From Candidatus Poribacteria bacterium (GTDB lineage Bacteria; Poribacteria; WGA-4E; WGA-3G), in assembly GCA_003635195.1 (NCBI GenBank), contig PYIY01000060.1, positions 1-41,445 on the forward strand: a DNA stretch of 41,445 nucleotides. The letters are read 5' to 3'. Position numbers and translations under genes: made by a program. Below, piece after piece: positions 23,260 through 31,963 of the stretch (within the stretch, counting starts at the first letter, position 1; every line of letters begins with the position of its first letter). The notes beneath the pieces are model-generated. The model searched no databases. It worked only from the letters and a program-made list of their open reading frames with translations, and was not told where the DNA came from.

Positions 23260-23940
23260 TTAATAGAGGCCAACTCTAACGTAATTCGGCACTAAAGTCC
23301 AGTAGTTATCAATATCGCCGTTCTGCAGACGTTGTGAACCGAGGCGAGCGATCGTTGCCCCGTGTGGGACGTTGAAGATAGCATCGGCAAAGTCGGCTTT
23401 CTCACCAAGTTTTTCGCGAACTGCGTCTCCATACGTCGAAAGTCCGTCACCAACGAAGTTGATAGTGGAATTTGGAGGGGCGTGCGTATCAAGACGATTG
23501 AGGAAAGCATCAATTGATAGGCAGAGATCTTCGCTGAGGCGTTGCCATTTAGTTCCGCCTTGAAAAATAGCACCGTAGATTTCACTCCGCCGAGCATCGA
23601 GTAATGGGCAGATAGTGCCGTTTGTCCATCGAAGGTTATAGGCGACTGCCTCCAAGGTGGAGACACCGACGATCGGTTTATCAAGAGCGTAACAGAGGGA
23701 TTTAATCGTCGCAACACCGATGCGGATACCCGTAAACGATCCGGGGCCGATACCCACAGCGCATCCATCTAAGTTGTCTGCCGTAATATCGCTCCACTTT
23801 AAGACCGTATCAATCGCAGGCATGAGTCTTGAGGAGTGTGCTTGGACGATATTGAGGGTATGTTCAGCGACTAAGTTATCGCTATCTATTACGGCGACAC
23901 TGCCAATAGGAGTTGAGGTGTCAATACCTAAGATTTTCAT
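23260..23940 (-). CDS. tsaB: tRNA threonylcarbamoyladenosine biosynthesis protein TsaB
   Basis: A 226-residue ASKHA-fold protein. KILGIDTSTPIGSVAV at the N-terminus, AHSSRLMPAIDTVL and GIGPGSFTGIRIGVATIKSL are TsaB hallmarks. TsaB is the scaffold partner of TsaD in making the t6A modification of ANN tRNAs, which is usually essential; tsaE is present at 11123-11623. Its start ATG shares a base with the stop of the restriction endonuclease gene (TAATG), and the redoxin gene follows 24 bases downstream. The coupling of an essential gene to a restriction system is unusual. The length is normal for the family. Confidence 0.93.
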   Translation of the reverse strand: MKILGIDTSTPIGSVAVIDSDNLVAEHTLNIVQAHSSRLMPAIDTVLKWSDITADNLDGCAVGIGPGSFTGIRIGVATIKSLCYALDKPIVGVSTLEAVAYNLRWTNGTICPLLDARRSEIYGAIFQGGTKWQRLSEDLCLSIDAFLNRLDTHAPPNSTINFVGDGLSTYGDAVREKLGEKADFADAIFNVPHGATIARLGSQRLQNGDIDNYWTLVPNYVRVGLY

Positions 23941-24929
23941 TAGAATTTGACCAACAATTCTGAGCCAGAGTCGTTAAGCTGCTCGCTTTCGGTTAAAACC
24001 ACTTCTGGGGTTACGGAATCTTGGACATCATCAGATAAGATAACGGGCAAAATTTTATCTAATGTGCCTTGTAGATCTCCCGTAAAGGGTTGGTAGGGGA
24101 TAGACAAAGTCTTTAAGACTTCTTCAAATCGTTTATATCCATTTTCGGTTTGGAGCTCAACCCAGAGAATGCCCTCTGAGTCCGTCTGTTGCTTATTGGT
24201 GCCGGATAGTTTGTTGGCAACGAGAAAGCGGCTATCTCGTGCATAAACCGCGTCTGCACTTTCGGGATTGCCTTTTCCCATCAACTTCACTTCACCTGGA
24301 TAATCCTTTCCAGTATCATCAAACAGATAGAAATCGGATTCACGTTGTGATTCTGGTAGATTTCTTTGGTCATAATATTTTTTCGGTACCTTGAAAAGCG
24401 CACAAAGTGCGATCATTAAAGGTTTTTCAACTTGTTTTCCCGCTGTACTCCAATATCCGCCTCGGAGTGCTGAACGCTTTACTGCAAGTGTATTGATGAC
24501 AATCAAACTCTCGTTGATATTTAAATTAACACTCACATCCCGAAATTTTATTGTAAGGGCTACATCAATGTTATCTTGTTTAGTCAGGCTGTTAATGGCA
24601 TCGTAAAGCGTATCATAATGTTCTAAGGATGCTTCTAATACGATCTGCTTACTGGCTGAATTGTACATATTTGAGATCGTTTTCATATTCAGTCCTGAAT
24701 GGACAGCAACTTCCTCTTTGGAAAGCGAGTCTGAGCAAAGGAGTTCCTTTCTGTACCAGTCAACTGTCACCTTTTCGTTATCCAATTTTGCTAAAGTTAT
24801 CCGCTTGAAAAAGTCAACAACATATTGTAAGAACTCTGCATTAATCAGAGTCAAGACTTCAGAACGGTAATCCTGACCTGCGAGGAGTTTGCGAATGATA
24901 TTCTTGATAACAATACCAGTAACGGTCAT
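23940..24929 (-). CDS. Type II restriction endonuclease, CfrBI-like
   Basis: A 329-residue protein. The central-to-C-terminal pattern (GGYWSTAGKQVEKPLMIALCALFKVPKKYY ... ESDFYLFDD ... GEVKLMGKGNPES) resembles the CfrBI family of type II endonucleases. A PD-(D/E)xK-like core can be proposed with D199 and E213-V-K215. The N-terminal 100 residues include a possible helix-turn-helix (SLSKEEVAVHSGLNMKTISNMY). CfrBI recognises CCWWGG; the specificity here is not known. The start overlaps the stop of the methyltransferase gene by 4 bases (ATGA), so methylase is made first, as a safe R-M order requires. The family call is from memory of sequence pattern. Confidence 0.72.
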   Translation of the reverse strand: MTVTGIVIKNIIRKLLAGQDYRSEVLTLINAEFLQYVVDFFKRITLAKLDNEKVTVDWYRKELLCSDSLSKEEVAVHSGLNMKTISNMYNSASKQIVLEASLEHYDTLYDAINSLTKQDNIDVALTIKFRDVSVNLNINESLIVINTLAVKRSALRGGYWSTAGKQVEKPLMIALCALFKVPKKYYDQRNLPESQRESDFYLFDDTGKDYPGEVKLMGKGNPESADAVYARDSRFLVANKLSGTNKQQTDSEGILWVELQTENGYKRFEEVLKTLSIPYQPFTGDLQGTLDKILPVILSDDVQDSVTPEVVLTESEQLNDSGSELLVKF

Positions 24930-26335
24930 AAACCTGAGTTCCTTTCAGCAAGTTCAGATTTTTTTAATTCGGTAAGCGATAAAGAGCGAGGCTTTATATC
25001 AGTGAACAAGTTAACATCAAGCAGCTGTTTTGAGTGCTCAAAATATTCGGTTTCCTTCTCACAGAGGAGAAAGTATCTTTCATGAATGAGAGCGACGTGT
25101 CCGACAGTTCCACTACCACCAAATGGATCGAAGACAAGATCTCCTTTAAAAGAGTAAAATTGCACAATGCGCGCCGCTAATTCAGCTGGAAAAACTGCGG
25201 GATGAACTTTGTCTGTTGCTGGATTAATATGCCATAGATTTGTTTTTTCATACTCTCCCATAACTTTGCTTGCCTCAACTGTTTCGTCGTCATATTGTCG
25301 AATATTCCAGTCGATCAGCTTGTCTGTTTTCTTTCGGTACACCATAACACTTTCGGTGACAGAATTCGCCTTGTAACCAAGAGGTTTGCGATGTTGAAAG
25401 AACCCACCATTTCGATTTTTTGCAGCATAGTCTGGTTTTGTCCAAACGATGTCATCAATAAACTCCCAACCTATGTCAGTGAGGCGCGGATGTATGTCAT
25501 AGGGAATTGCATACCGTTTACTGGAATGTGCTCGGCTAATACGAGGAACGATAACAGGGGACGTATTAAGCACAAAAAACCGTCCTTCTTTAGTAATGCG
25601 GTGTGTCTCTTTAAAAATAGTGGTTAAGAAGTCAAGATACGCGTGATAACTCTGGTAGATCGTATAATCGCGGGCATTGTAATAGGGCGGGGACGTAAAA
25701 GTGAGGTGGATCGACTCATCTGGAATTACCTTTAGTGCTTCTTGTACATCGGCATGAATAATTACATTTTTCAGGATATCTGGGCTGGTCGGATGATGCC
25801 GATCTTTTTTCGTACTTTGTGATTGGGTGCTTTTGTTATTCATTTCACTATTGAGGTGTTCCCTAATAATTTCATTCGGATGTTTGCGTAGAAAGTCTAA
25901 CGCCGTTTGGACTTCAGGTTTTTTCTTGAAGTAGAGCAATCCTCGTAGTGCTTGTAAAACGACTTTCGGATCTACGTCAGCGAGAAATTTTGTCAAAATT
26001 GGTATTGCCTTCTCGCTTCTCATGCGCCCGATAGCTGAAATCACCTCGCGTCGTGCGAAAGTATTTTCTTCAGTAGCTGCCAATTGTGAAAGTTCTGTTA
26101 AGAACTTTTCATCTTTAAGTTTGCCTACATTTTTTGCTGCGAGCATACGAATTTTGGGGTTCGCATGCATAAGCAATGGGATGAACAGTTCGCCATTAAA
26201 TCCTGCTGGTAACTTACCGAGGTTATCAAGCAGAAATAGGAGTGTTGCTTCATCACGCGTCGGGGCGAGGGCATCCTTAAAAAATGGGGATCCTACCTTT
26301 AATTTTTCATGTTCGATGTTGGCTTTGTTTAACAT
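24926..26335 (-). CDS. HEAT-repeat / DNA (cytosine-N4) methyltransferase fusion
   Basis: A 469-residue protein. Residues about 25-165 are helical HEAT-like repeats (HANPKIRMLAAKNVGKL, FARREVISAIGRM, VDPKVVLQALRGLLYF). A polar linker (166-186) follows. Residues 187-455 are a beta-class amino-methyltransferase with SPPY at 215-218 (catalytic motif IV) and DPFGGSGT at 403-410 (motif I, AdoMet binding). SPP(Y/W) is typical of N4-cytosine methylases, and M.CfrBI-type enzymes are of this kind. It pairs with the CfrBI-like endonuclease immediately downstream. The HEAT domain is not part of the standard enzyme and could be a protein- or DNA-interaction module. No frameshift is seen. Confidence 0.85.
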   Translation of the reverse strand: MLNKANIEHEKLKVGSPFFKDALAPTRDEATLLFLLDNLGKLPAGFNGELFIPLLMHANPKIRMLAAKNVGKLKDEKFLTELSQLAATEENTFARREVISAIGRMRSEKAIPILTKFLADVDPKVVLQALRGLLYFKKKPEVQTALDFLRKHPNEIIREHLNSEMNNKSTQSQSTKKDRHHPTSPDILKNVIIHADVQEALKVIPDESIHLTFTSPPYYNARDYTIYQSYHAYLDFLTTIFKETHRITKEGRFFVLNTSPVIVPRISRAHSSKRYAIPYDIHPRLTDIGWEFIDDIVWTKPDYAAKNRNGGFFQHRKPLGYKANSVTESVMVYRKKTDKLIDWNIRQYDDETVEASKVMGEYEKTNLWHINPATDKVHPAVFPAELAARIVQFYSFKGDLVFDPFGGSGTVGHVALIHERYFLLCEKETEYFEHSKQLLDVNLFTDIKPRSLSLTELKKSELAERNSGL

Positions 26336-26378
26336 CTTTTTTGTTCCTTACGCCTTTTGTAAAATAATATTCATAGAA

Positions 26379-26408
26379 GTCCCGAAGGGTTTCAAAACCC
26401 TCCGGGAC
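26379..26408. repeat. Intergenic palindrome / terminator-like hairpin
   Basis: GTCCCGAAGGGTTT, two bases, AAACCCTCCGGGAC: 14-base arms with one mismatch. It lies between the LamG gene and the methyltransferase gene, both leftward, and probably ends LamG transcripts. There is no T run next to it, so it may equally be a dispersed repeat. Confidence 0.6.
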
Positions 26409-26439
26409 ATCTAACACAAAACTAATGTCCGAATGTCTT

Positions 26440-27222
26440 CTATTCCGTCTTTAGCCTTGCCCAGGCAGTGGCGAGTTTACCGTGCGCTGCTACATCAAGC
26501 GTATCCGGCAGTAATTTTTTAATCTCTGCCTGACTGAGAACAGATGCATAGATACGTGAATCTTCGATGTGAGCGTCAAGATCACCGGGACCTCCGCCTA
26601 AACCGCCGTGCCGCTTACCCCAAATTGCCTCGGCATCTTTGTTATCAAAGGTCACAAATTGACCAAATGTGTAGTCCCCAATTTTGTCACCGTTACGATA
26701 TATCCTCACATGTGCCGTGCCACCATCATCTTCGTATGAGATCGCCATCATAATCAGCTCGCCCGTCTTCTTTTCCTCGAACCCGGGTTTCGGATCCTGG
26801 GTGCGGTGAAACCAACCACTACCCGCCATCCAACGATGTTTCTGGCGTTCCCCAAAGACGATCGCGTCAAACGTCGGATCGGAGAGACGATCGATAGTTA
26901 ATATCGATCCTGCCTGTACGTCGAGGTTATCCATGATAGCCCACGACACCAACGTCTTTTCTCCGATATCCGGACCGTCATAGCCACTGGCGATCGCCCA
27001 CTTACCGAGGTTTACATCCAATTGTCCATCCTTAATTGTAGCATCCATGAGCTTAATATCGGCAAAGTTACCCGTGAGATCTTCGAGTTCGACACCTTTC
27101 TCAAATGTCCAATGTCCAACAAGCGTTTCTGCCTTTTCTCCCTGTCCTAACGCTGGCATTGCTAAATTGAGCAAAAGCAGGACAAAGCATATCCAGGTAC
27201 AGTAGCATTCCAAGTACTTCAT
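26440..27222 (-). CDS. Secreted LamG (concanavalin A-like) domain protein
   Basis: A 260-residue protein. ATG 27222 is chosen because GAGGAGAG precedes it and the product then begins with a signal peptide (CTWICFVLLLLNLAMPALGQ); an upstream in-frame start at 27360 would bury it. The mature part is a LamG/jelly-roll fold: LVGHWTFEKGVELEDLTGN at the start, GWFHRTQD, VRIYRNGDKIGDYTFGQ and HIEDSRIYASVLSQAEIKKL at the end. Such domains bind carbohydrate or protein ligands outside the cell and are numerous in Poribacteria-like genomes. No catalytic domain is visible. It stands alone, flanked by a palindrome on its 3' side. Confidence 0.85.
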   Translation of the reverse strand: MKYLECYCTWICFVLLLLNLAMPALGQGEKAETLVGHWTFEKGVELEDLTGNFADIKLMDATIKDGQLDVNLGKWAIASGYDGPDIGEKTLVSWAIMDNLDVQAGSILTIDRLSDPTFDAIVFGERQKHRWMAGSGWFHRTQDPKPGFEEKKTGELIMMAISYEDDGGTAHVRIYRNGDKIGDYTFGQFVTFDNKDAEAIWGKRHGGLGGGPGDLDAHIEDSRIYASVLSQAEIKKLLPDTLDVAAHGKLATAWARLKTE

Positions 27223-27448
27223 GGTTCTCTCCTCGATTGTTAATTCGGGTTGAGATTTTCCACAAACTGCTGAAAGAAATTCAAGTGTAGTGTTTACAAT
27301 AAGCACCACGGACTTGAAAGCGGAAATCCGCCTCACCGCGGGCATCCGTTCGTAACGCATTCAGCCTCAGTATAGCACATCTGGCAAAAAAAGTCATATT
27401 TTTTGAAATTTCTATTTTTGTGTGAAGTAGTGTGTGGTCGTCCTAATC

Positions 27449-28285
27449 TCAATTCAGGCGAGAAAGCAGTTTTTGGAGTTGTTGTATATTTTGCTCGACT
27501 GCTGCGGTGTCTGGTGTTTCCCCCGCAAGTTGAAGGTATGTCTCAAAAGCAGTAATACTCTCACTATACGCATGATTTTTATAGTATAGGTAACCGAGTG
27601 TACGGTAATCGCCAGCAGCTTCTGGCAGCAACCATGTGATGCGCTCAGCCGTAGTGAGGGCTTTGTCGTACTGCTCAAGGAGTGTGTAGGCACGGGTTAG
27701 GTTCCGCAAAATACGCGCTAAAATTTCCTTATCCGTGGTTTCCGCTAACATGCTCCGTTCTAAAGGTATGTCTTCACCGAAGTTCGCTTGGAGTTTGGCG
27801 CGGAGCCTATCCTCATCCATGAACATCCCGTTCTCAAACACGTCGAGCAGAATGTCTAAATGTTCACGTTGATATTTAACAAGGAAGTGACTTGGGAAAT
27901 TTACACCGACGAGTGGGAGTCCAGCACGTCTGCCGACTTCAATGTAGACAACACCTAACGTAATTGGGATGCCTGTCTTTTTTTTCAGCACAACGTTAAG
28001 GAAATTATTCCCTAAAGCGTAGTAGTTATCAATATTTCCGGTGAAGCTTTTCTCTTCAAAGAGGTAACGATTGAGTTCCGAGATGTGCTGTTCGGGCAGC
28101 GTTGCGCCTTGGATTCTTTCCCGGACGACATCTGCCATCTCATCCAATTGGCGGAGATAGTCTTCAATGTTAATTTCAGGATACTCGCTTTGAGCGATAA
28201 GGAGCGCACCTGTGGCGAGCTGTATTTCGTCGTTATCGAGGTTCGCAAAGGAGAAAAATGGATCGCTTTTTGTATTTTTCGGCAT
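27449..28285 (-). CDS. SirB1-like protein (transglutaminase-like core with TPR tail)
   Basis: A 278-residue protein. Residues about 70-170 carry the SirB1 / Transglut_core2 pattern: YYALGNNFLNVVLKKKTGIPITLGVVYIEVGRRAGLPLVGVNFPSHFLVKY. The usual active cysteine is absent. The C-terminal 90 residues look like two to three TPR-type helices (AYTLLEQYDKALTTAERI, GYLYYKNHAYSESITAFETYL). The function of the family is unclear. ATG 28285 is preferred over TTG 28303; neither has a strong ribosome site. The gene is divergent from tRNA-Ala. Confidence 0.82.
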   Translation of the reverse strand: MPKNTKSDPFFSFANLDNDEIQLATGALLIAQSEYPEINIEDYLRQLDEMADVVRERIQGATLPEQHISELNRYLFEEKSFTGNIDNYYALGNNFLNVVLKKKTGIPITLGVVYIEVGRRAGLPLVGVNFPSHFLVKYQREHLDILLDVFENGMFMDEDRLRAKLQANFGEDIPLERSMLAETTDKEILARILRNLTRAYTLLEQYDKALTTAERITWLLPEAAGDYRTLGYLYYKNHAYSESITAFETYLQLAGETPDTAAVEQNIQQLQKLLSRLN

Positions 28286-28310
28286 TTTTCTAAAAAAAGG
28301 CAAATTTTTC

Positions 28311-28339
28311 TTGCATTCGTTAAAAATGTGTAGTATAAT
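28311..28339 (+). promoter_or_regulatory. tRNA-Ala promoter
   Basis: TTGCAT (28311-28316), 17 bases, then a perfect TATAAT (28334-28339). Transcription would start about 10 bases before the mature tRNA 5' end. This is a clear sigma70-type promoter. Confidence 0.75.
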
Positions 28340-28356
28340 TAAACCATCTTGAGTGT

Positions 28357-28429
<73 letters not shown>

Positions 28430-28434
28430 CTTTT

Positions 28435-28929
28435 TTATTTTCCCTGCGGAGGCGTTGTCTCTGTTTTTTTGCTGGTTTGCGGTTTCGTTATTCTGCGTGG
28501 GACCCCGTTATCCAAGATGCCGAGAAGCGTCAAATGGAGTTGGGCTTGCGTTGGCAAGGTCCGTAGCAATTCTGCCTCGATCTTTTCAATCTGTTTCTGT
28601 GCTTCTGTGCGTTTCGCCCGAAATGCGTCCAGAGTTTCTTGAATCTCCGTATCTTCAACAAGTGAATCTTTTGCGAACCGATTTAAAGTTTTCAAGTCTT
28701 TGACTGCCTGAATCTCTTTTTGACGTTTCAACTCCCACAATACTTCAAGTTGGGTCTGATGTGCCGGTGTTACACCGAGGTCCGCCCAAGTTCTTGCCTG
28801 CTGATTTTTATTTTCACTTTTTTGTGCCGATGCGATAACAGTACATAGGGCAGCGCATATTAGTATCCCAACGGCGCGCTTTGTCCAGATGTATGGATGT
28901 CGCTTTTGTATCCGTTTACCGTCTTGCAT
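28435..28929 (-). CDS. Small exported coiled-coil protein of unknown function
   Basis: A 164-residue protein. A signal sequence or membrane anchor is seen at about residues 17-36 (RAVGILICAALCTVIASAQ) after a basic N-terminus. The rest is strongly helical and charged (LEVLWELKRQKEIQAVKDLKTLNRF ... AFRAKRTEAQKQIEKIEAELLRTLPTQAQLHL), with a short disordered tail. The L-x-x-x-PTQAQ segment recalls the LTxxQ motif of Spy/CpxP-like periplasmic proteins, a weak resemblance. GGAGGGAG precedes the ATG. The stop is 6 bases from the tRNA 3' end on the opposite strand. Confidence 0.7.
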   Translation of the reverse strand: MQDGKRIQKRHPYIWTKRAVGILICAALCTVIASAQKSENKNQQARTWADLGVTPAHQTQLEVLWELKRQKEIQAVKDLKTLNRFAKDSLVEDTEIQETLDAFRAKRTEAQKQIEKIEAELLRTLPTQAQLHLTLLGILDNGVPRRITKPQTSKKTETTPPQGK

Positions 28930-29244
28930 GATCTCCCTCCGGCTTTAATATGGAACAGGGTCTGAATCTATCTATATCATAATAACACGGCAGATAGCGG
29001 ATGTCAAGGCAAAACCCTCAGAACCATTCAGTGTTATCCGCGATTCAGACAATATAATCTTGACAACCATTCTTACGCTCGCTGCGAGGCAAACTAATAA
29101 CTGCCCCTCTGACCGCTGACTGCTGAAATAAAAACAATTTCCCCTTGACAAAAAGCACTGTATCTATTAGAATTACTTATAATATTATGCCTCAAACAGC
29201 TTGGACACTATACGGAGAGGCACTCGGATGCAAGGGAGGATTGA
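28930..29244. other. Divergent intergenic region
   Basis: It holds the tail copy of the ATCCG repeat (29036-29053), a TGACTGCTGA repeat (29111-29126) and the helicase promoter (29145-29173). No gene is supported. Confidence 0.55.
29145..29173 (+). promoter_or_regulatory. Promoter of the Ski2-like helicase gene
   Basis: TTGACA (29145-29150), 17 bases, then TAGAAT (29168-29173). The -35 is perfect and the -10 has one mismatch. The start codon at 29245 follows a GGGAGG ribosome site. Confidence 0.7.
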
Positions 29245-31710
29245 ATGCTCTATAAAGGGTTGCAATTGGATGGGTTTCAGACGGAAGCGATCGCGGCAAT
29301 TAATCGGGATACCTCGGTGATTGTCACTGCCCCTACAGGTGCCGGTAAAACTGTTATCGCGGAGTACGCTGTCGAAAAGTGCCTTCAGGAAAACCGTCGC
29401 GTTATCTATACCGCACCGATCAAAGCCCTCAGCAATCAGAAATATCGGGACTTTTATGCTGAATACGGTGACAAAATTGGCATTGTTACAGGCGATGTGG
29501 TGCTAAATCCCTATGCCCAAGTCCTATTGATGACGACCGAAATTTTCCGGAATACGATCTTTGATGACATTGAACGGTTACAGGATGTTTCTTACGTCAT
29601 CTTTGACGAAATCCACTATATTAACGATATTGAGCGTGGCACTGTTTGGGAAGAGAGCCTCATTTTTGCGCCCCAGCATATTAAATTCGTCTGCCTGAGT
29701 GCCACGATGCCGAATATTAAACCCTTTGCAGAATGGATGCAGAGCGTCCGGGATATTGATATCGAGATCGTAGAGGAATTAGAGCGTCCCGTCCCTCTGG
29801 AACATCACCTCTATTTTCAAGGTTACGGTATTGGTAGTATAAAGCATATTACTGCGCTTCGCAACAGGGCACGCCGCGATGCGCGTAAACGAGAATTTGA
29901 TCTATCTGACGATAAACCTGTAAAGCCGCTTCCGACTGATTTTACGGAGACAAGGCTTATTCCGTATCTCCATCGTGAGAGGCAGCTGCCGTGTCTCTAT
30001 TTCTGTTTTAGCCGAAAAGGGTGTGAGGCAAACGCATCTGCATTGGTATTCGGATCACAGTTAGAGTTGCTGAATAAAAAGCAGAAAGCGGAGATTGTAA
30101 AGCAATTTGACGAACTCTGTGTACAGTTCGACATCACTGCGGAAAAAAAGGTTGCTGAATTTCGTAAACTCGTTAGTTGTGGGATCGCCTACCATCACGC
30201 GGGTATGTTACCCACACTCAAAGAGGTCGTAGAACGGCTATTTACTTCTGGATTGATTCAACTTCTCTTTACGACAGAGACGTTTGCTGTTGGTATTAAT
30301 ATGCCAGCGTGCTCCGTTGTTTTTGATAGTCTTGAAAAATTTGATGGTATCGATTTTCGCTATCTCAAGGCGCGTGAGTACCACCAAATGTCAGGACGTG
30401 CTGGTAGACGCGGTATTGACACGATCGGCTACGTTTACTCCCAAATTGTTCCCGCTTACACGGATACCGGTGAGATTAAAGCCGTTGTTACTGATAAGGT
30501 TGAACCTATTGAGAGCCAATTTAATCTCTCCTATTCCAGTATTCTCAATCTTTATCAGAAGTATGGTGATGATATTTACGATGTTTACACGATGAGTTTA
30601 AGCAACCACCAAAATCGTGTACGTGTGACGGAACTCAACAAGCAGATTGAAGATAAAACCGAGAAACTACAAGCACTACCAGAGCCCGAATGCATCCACG
30701 ACGGTATTGATGCGACCGAACAAATGCAGAAGCATTATCGGCAAGAGCGGAAGCAGAAAAAAAATCTTCAGCGTTTGTATGCCGAAATGTCACGAATCAA
30801 ATCGCAGACAAGAGGAAAAAAACGGAAAAAGGAACGCGCAAAGAGAATAAAAGTTGTTCATCAAAAGATAAATCGTTTACAGACGAGTCGCGAGCAGAGC
30901 CTTTGTGAGGAATGCCAGCACTTGCAAACATGCACAAGCAGATATAAGACGATCCGCAACGAGGAAGCGCGACTTCAGAAACTTAAAAAGAGATCCACAC
31001 TTATTGAAAATCATCCGAGACAGCAAATAGCCGCGCGTCTTAAAGTCCTTGAGGAATTGGGCTATACTGAGACGCAGACACTGCTACCACGAGGGCGCAC
31101 CGCGGCACATATCTATGGCTATGAAGTCCTGTTGACCCAATTGCTGTTTAGCGGATTTTTTGAAAGACTTACGGAAGACGAAATTAACTGTCTCATGGTA
31201 GCGATTGTCTCCGAACCGCGTAAGGACGGTTACTTTAAACCACTCAAGGATGAACGCTTATTGGAAATACTCTATGCTGTCAGTTCTGAAATTTCATCTA
31301 TCCAGTATTTAGAAGACAAGTATAACGTGACAGAAATTACCCCCATGCTGGAACTTCGACTTTGTACTGCGATGCTGGCGTGGAGTCGCGGTTGTGAATT
31401 TGACAAGTTAGAAAAATATGCCCATTTGGATGCTGGTGACTTTGTCCGAACCTTTCGACTCGTTATTGATCAACTCCGTCAAATTCGCCGTGCTATGGCT
31501 GGACACACGTCTCTCGTTGATAAACTCAACCGATGTATCGAGAAGATTAACAGGGACGTTGTTGATGCCGAGCGGCAATTGCGCATTGGTCAGGACAACC
31601 TTGATGAAATAACAGCAGAAGATGTTGCTAATGTCAATGCGTCGTCGTCTGTTACTCGCGAGGATCTTGATAATGCCGAAGCGGAAGATACGATATTGAC
31701 TTCTTCGTAA
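29245..31710 (+). CDS. Ski2-like DEAD/DEAH-box RNA helicase
   Basis: An 821-residue superfamily 2 helicase. Motif I is PTGAGKT (30-36), motif Ia is TAPIKALSNQKYRDF, motif II is DEIH (121-124), motif III is LSATMP, and motif VI is QMSGRAGRRGID. The GAGKT, PIKALSNQK and DEIHY features are those of the Ski2/Mtr4 branch. The second half has a long coiled-coil insert (about 460-580). Within it is a cysteine cluster, LCEECQHLQTC, that may bind zinc. A helical C-terminal region resembling DSHCT follows. Eukaryotic Ski2/Mtr4 feed the exosome; bacterial members occur in Cyanobacteria, Actinobacteria and others, with uncertain roles in RNA turnover. It has its own promoter and no partner gene. Confidence 0.9.
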   Translation: MLYKGLQLDGFQTEAIAAINRDTSVIVTAPTGAGKTVIAEYAVEKCLQENRRVIYTAPIKALSNQKYRDFYAEYGDKIGIVTGDVVLNPYAQVLLMTTEIFRNTIFDDIERLQDVSYVIFDEIHYINDIERGTVWEESLIFAPQHIKFVCLSATMPNIKPFAEWMQSVRDIDIEIVEELERPVPLEHHLYFQGYGIGSIKHITALRNRARRDARKREFDLSDDKPVKPLPTDFTETRLIPYLHRERQLPCLYFCFSRKGCEANASALVFGSQLELLNKKQKAEIVKQFDELCVQFDITAEKKVAEFRKLVSCGIAYHHAGMLPTLKEVVERLFTSGLIQLLFTTETFAVGINMPACSVVFDSLEKFDGIDFRYLKAREYHQMSGRAGRRGIDTIGYVYSQIVPAYTDTGEIKAVVTDKVEPIESQFNLSYSSILNLYQKYGDDIYDVYTMSLSNHQNRVRVTELNKQIEDKTEKLQALPEPECIHDGIDATEQMQKHYRQERKQKKNLQRLYAEMSRIKSQTRGKKRKKERAKRIKVVHQKINRLQTSREQSLCEECQHLQTCTSRYKTIRNEEARLQKLKKRSTLIENHPRQQIAARLKVLEELGYTETQTLLPRGRTAAHIYGYEVLLTQLLFSGFFERLTEDEINCLMVAIVSEPRKDGYFKPLKDERLLEILYAVSSEISSIQYLEDKYNVTEITPMLELRLCTAMLAWSRGCEFDKLEKYAHLDAGDFVRTFRLVIDQLRQIRRAMAGHTSLVDKLNRCIEKINRDVVDAERQLRIGQDNLDEITAEDVANVNASSSVTREDLDNAEAEDTILTSS

Positions 31711-31784
31711 GTCTACTTTCCGATGACAGTATTTTGAAAACAAGATTTAGCAGACCTCTTTGCTGGCTAAGTTTCTAATCTCAA

Positions 31785-31820
31785 CAACTGTCTGCTAACA
31801 ACTGATAACTGAGTACTGAG
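31785..31820 (+). repeat. Dispersed intergenic repeat (ACTGATAACTGA type)
   Basis: This stretch contains AACTGTCTGCTAACAACTG and then ATAACTGAGTACTGAG. Related strings lie in three other gaps: 13407-13440 (GCTGACTGCTAATTACTGAT), 29111-29126 and 37285-37308. All are outside genes. It is a low-complexity dispersed repeat family of unknown origin. Confidence 0.45.
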
Positions 31821-31963
31821 TCCCTTTGAGAAAAATACTTGTAGTATAAGATAATCCGTAGTAAAATGGGAGAATAACACATATATAAATGCCGGATATG
31901 CAGATGTTCTGCCACACAGTGTGTGGGGACACCGGCAGTCTGATAAGAATAAAGGAGAATCAC

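Noticed and set aside
23292..23768. 158-residue open frame inside tsaB
   Set aside because: Same strand, other frame. The tsaB frame has all family motifs.
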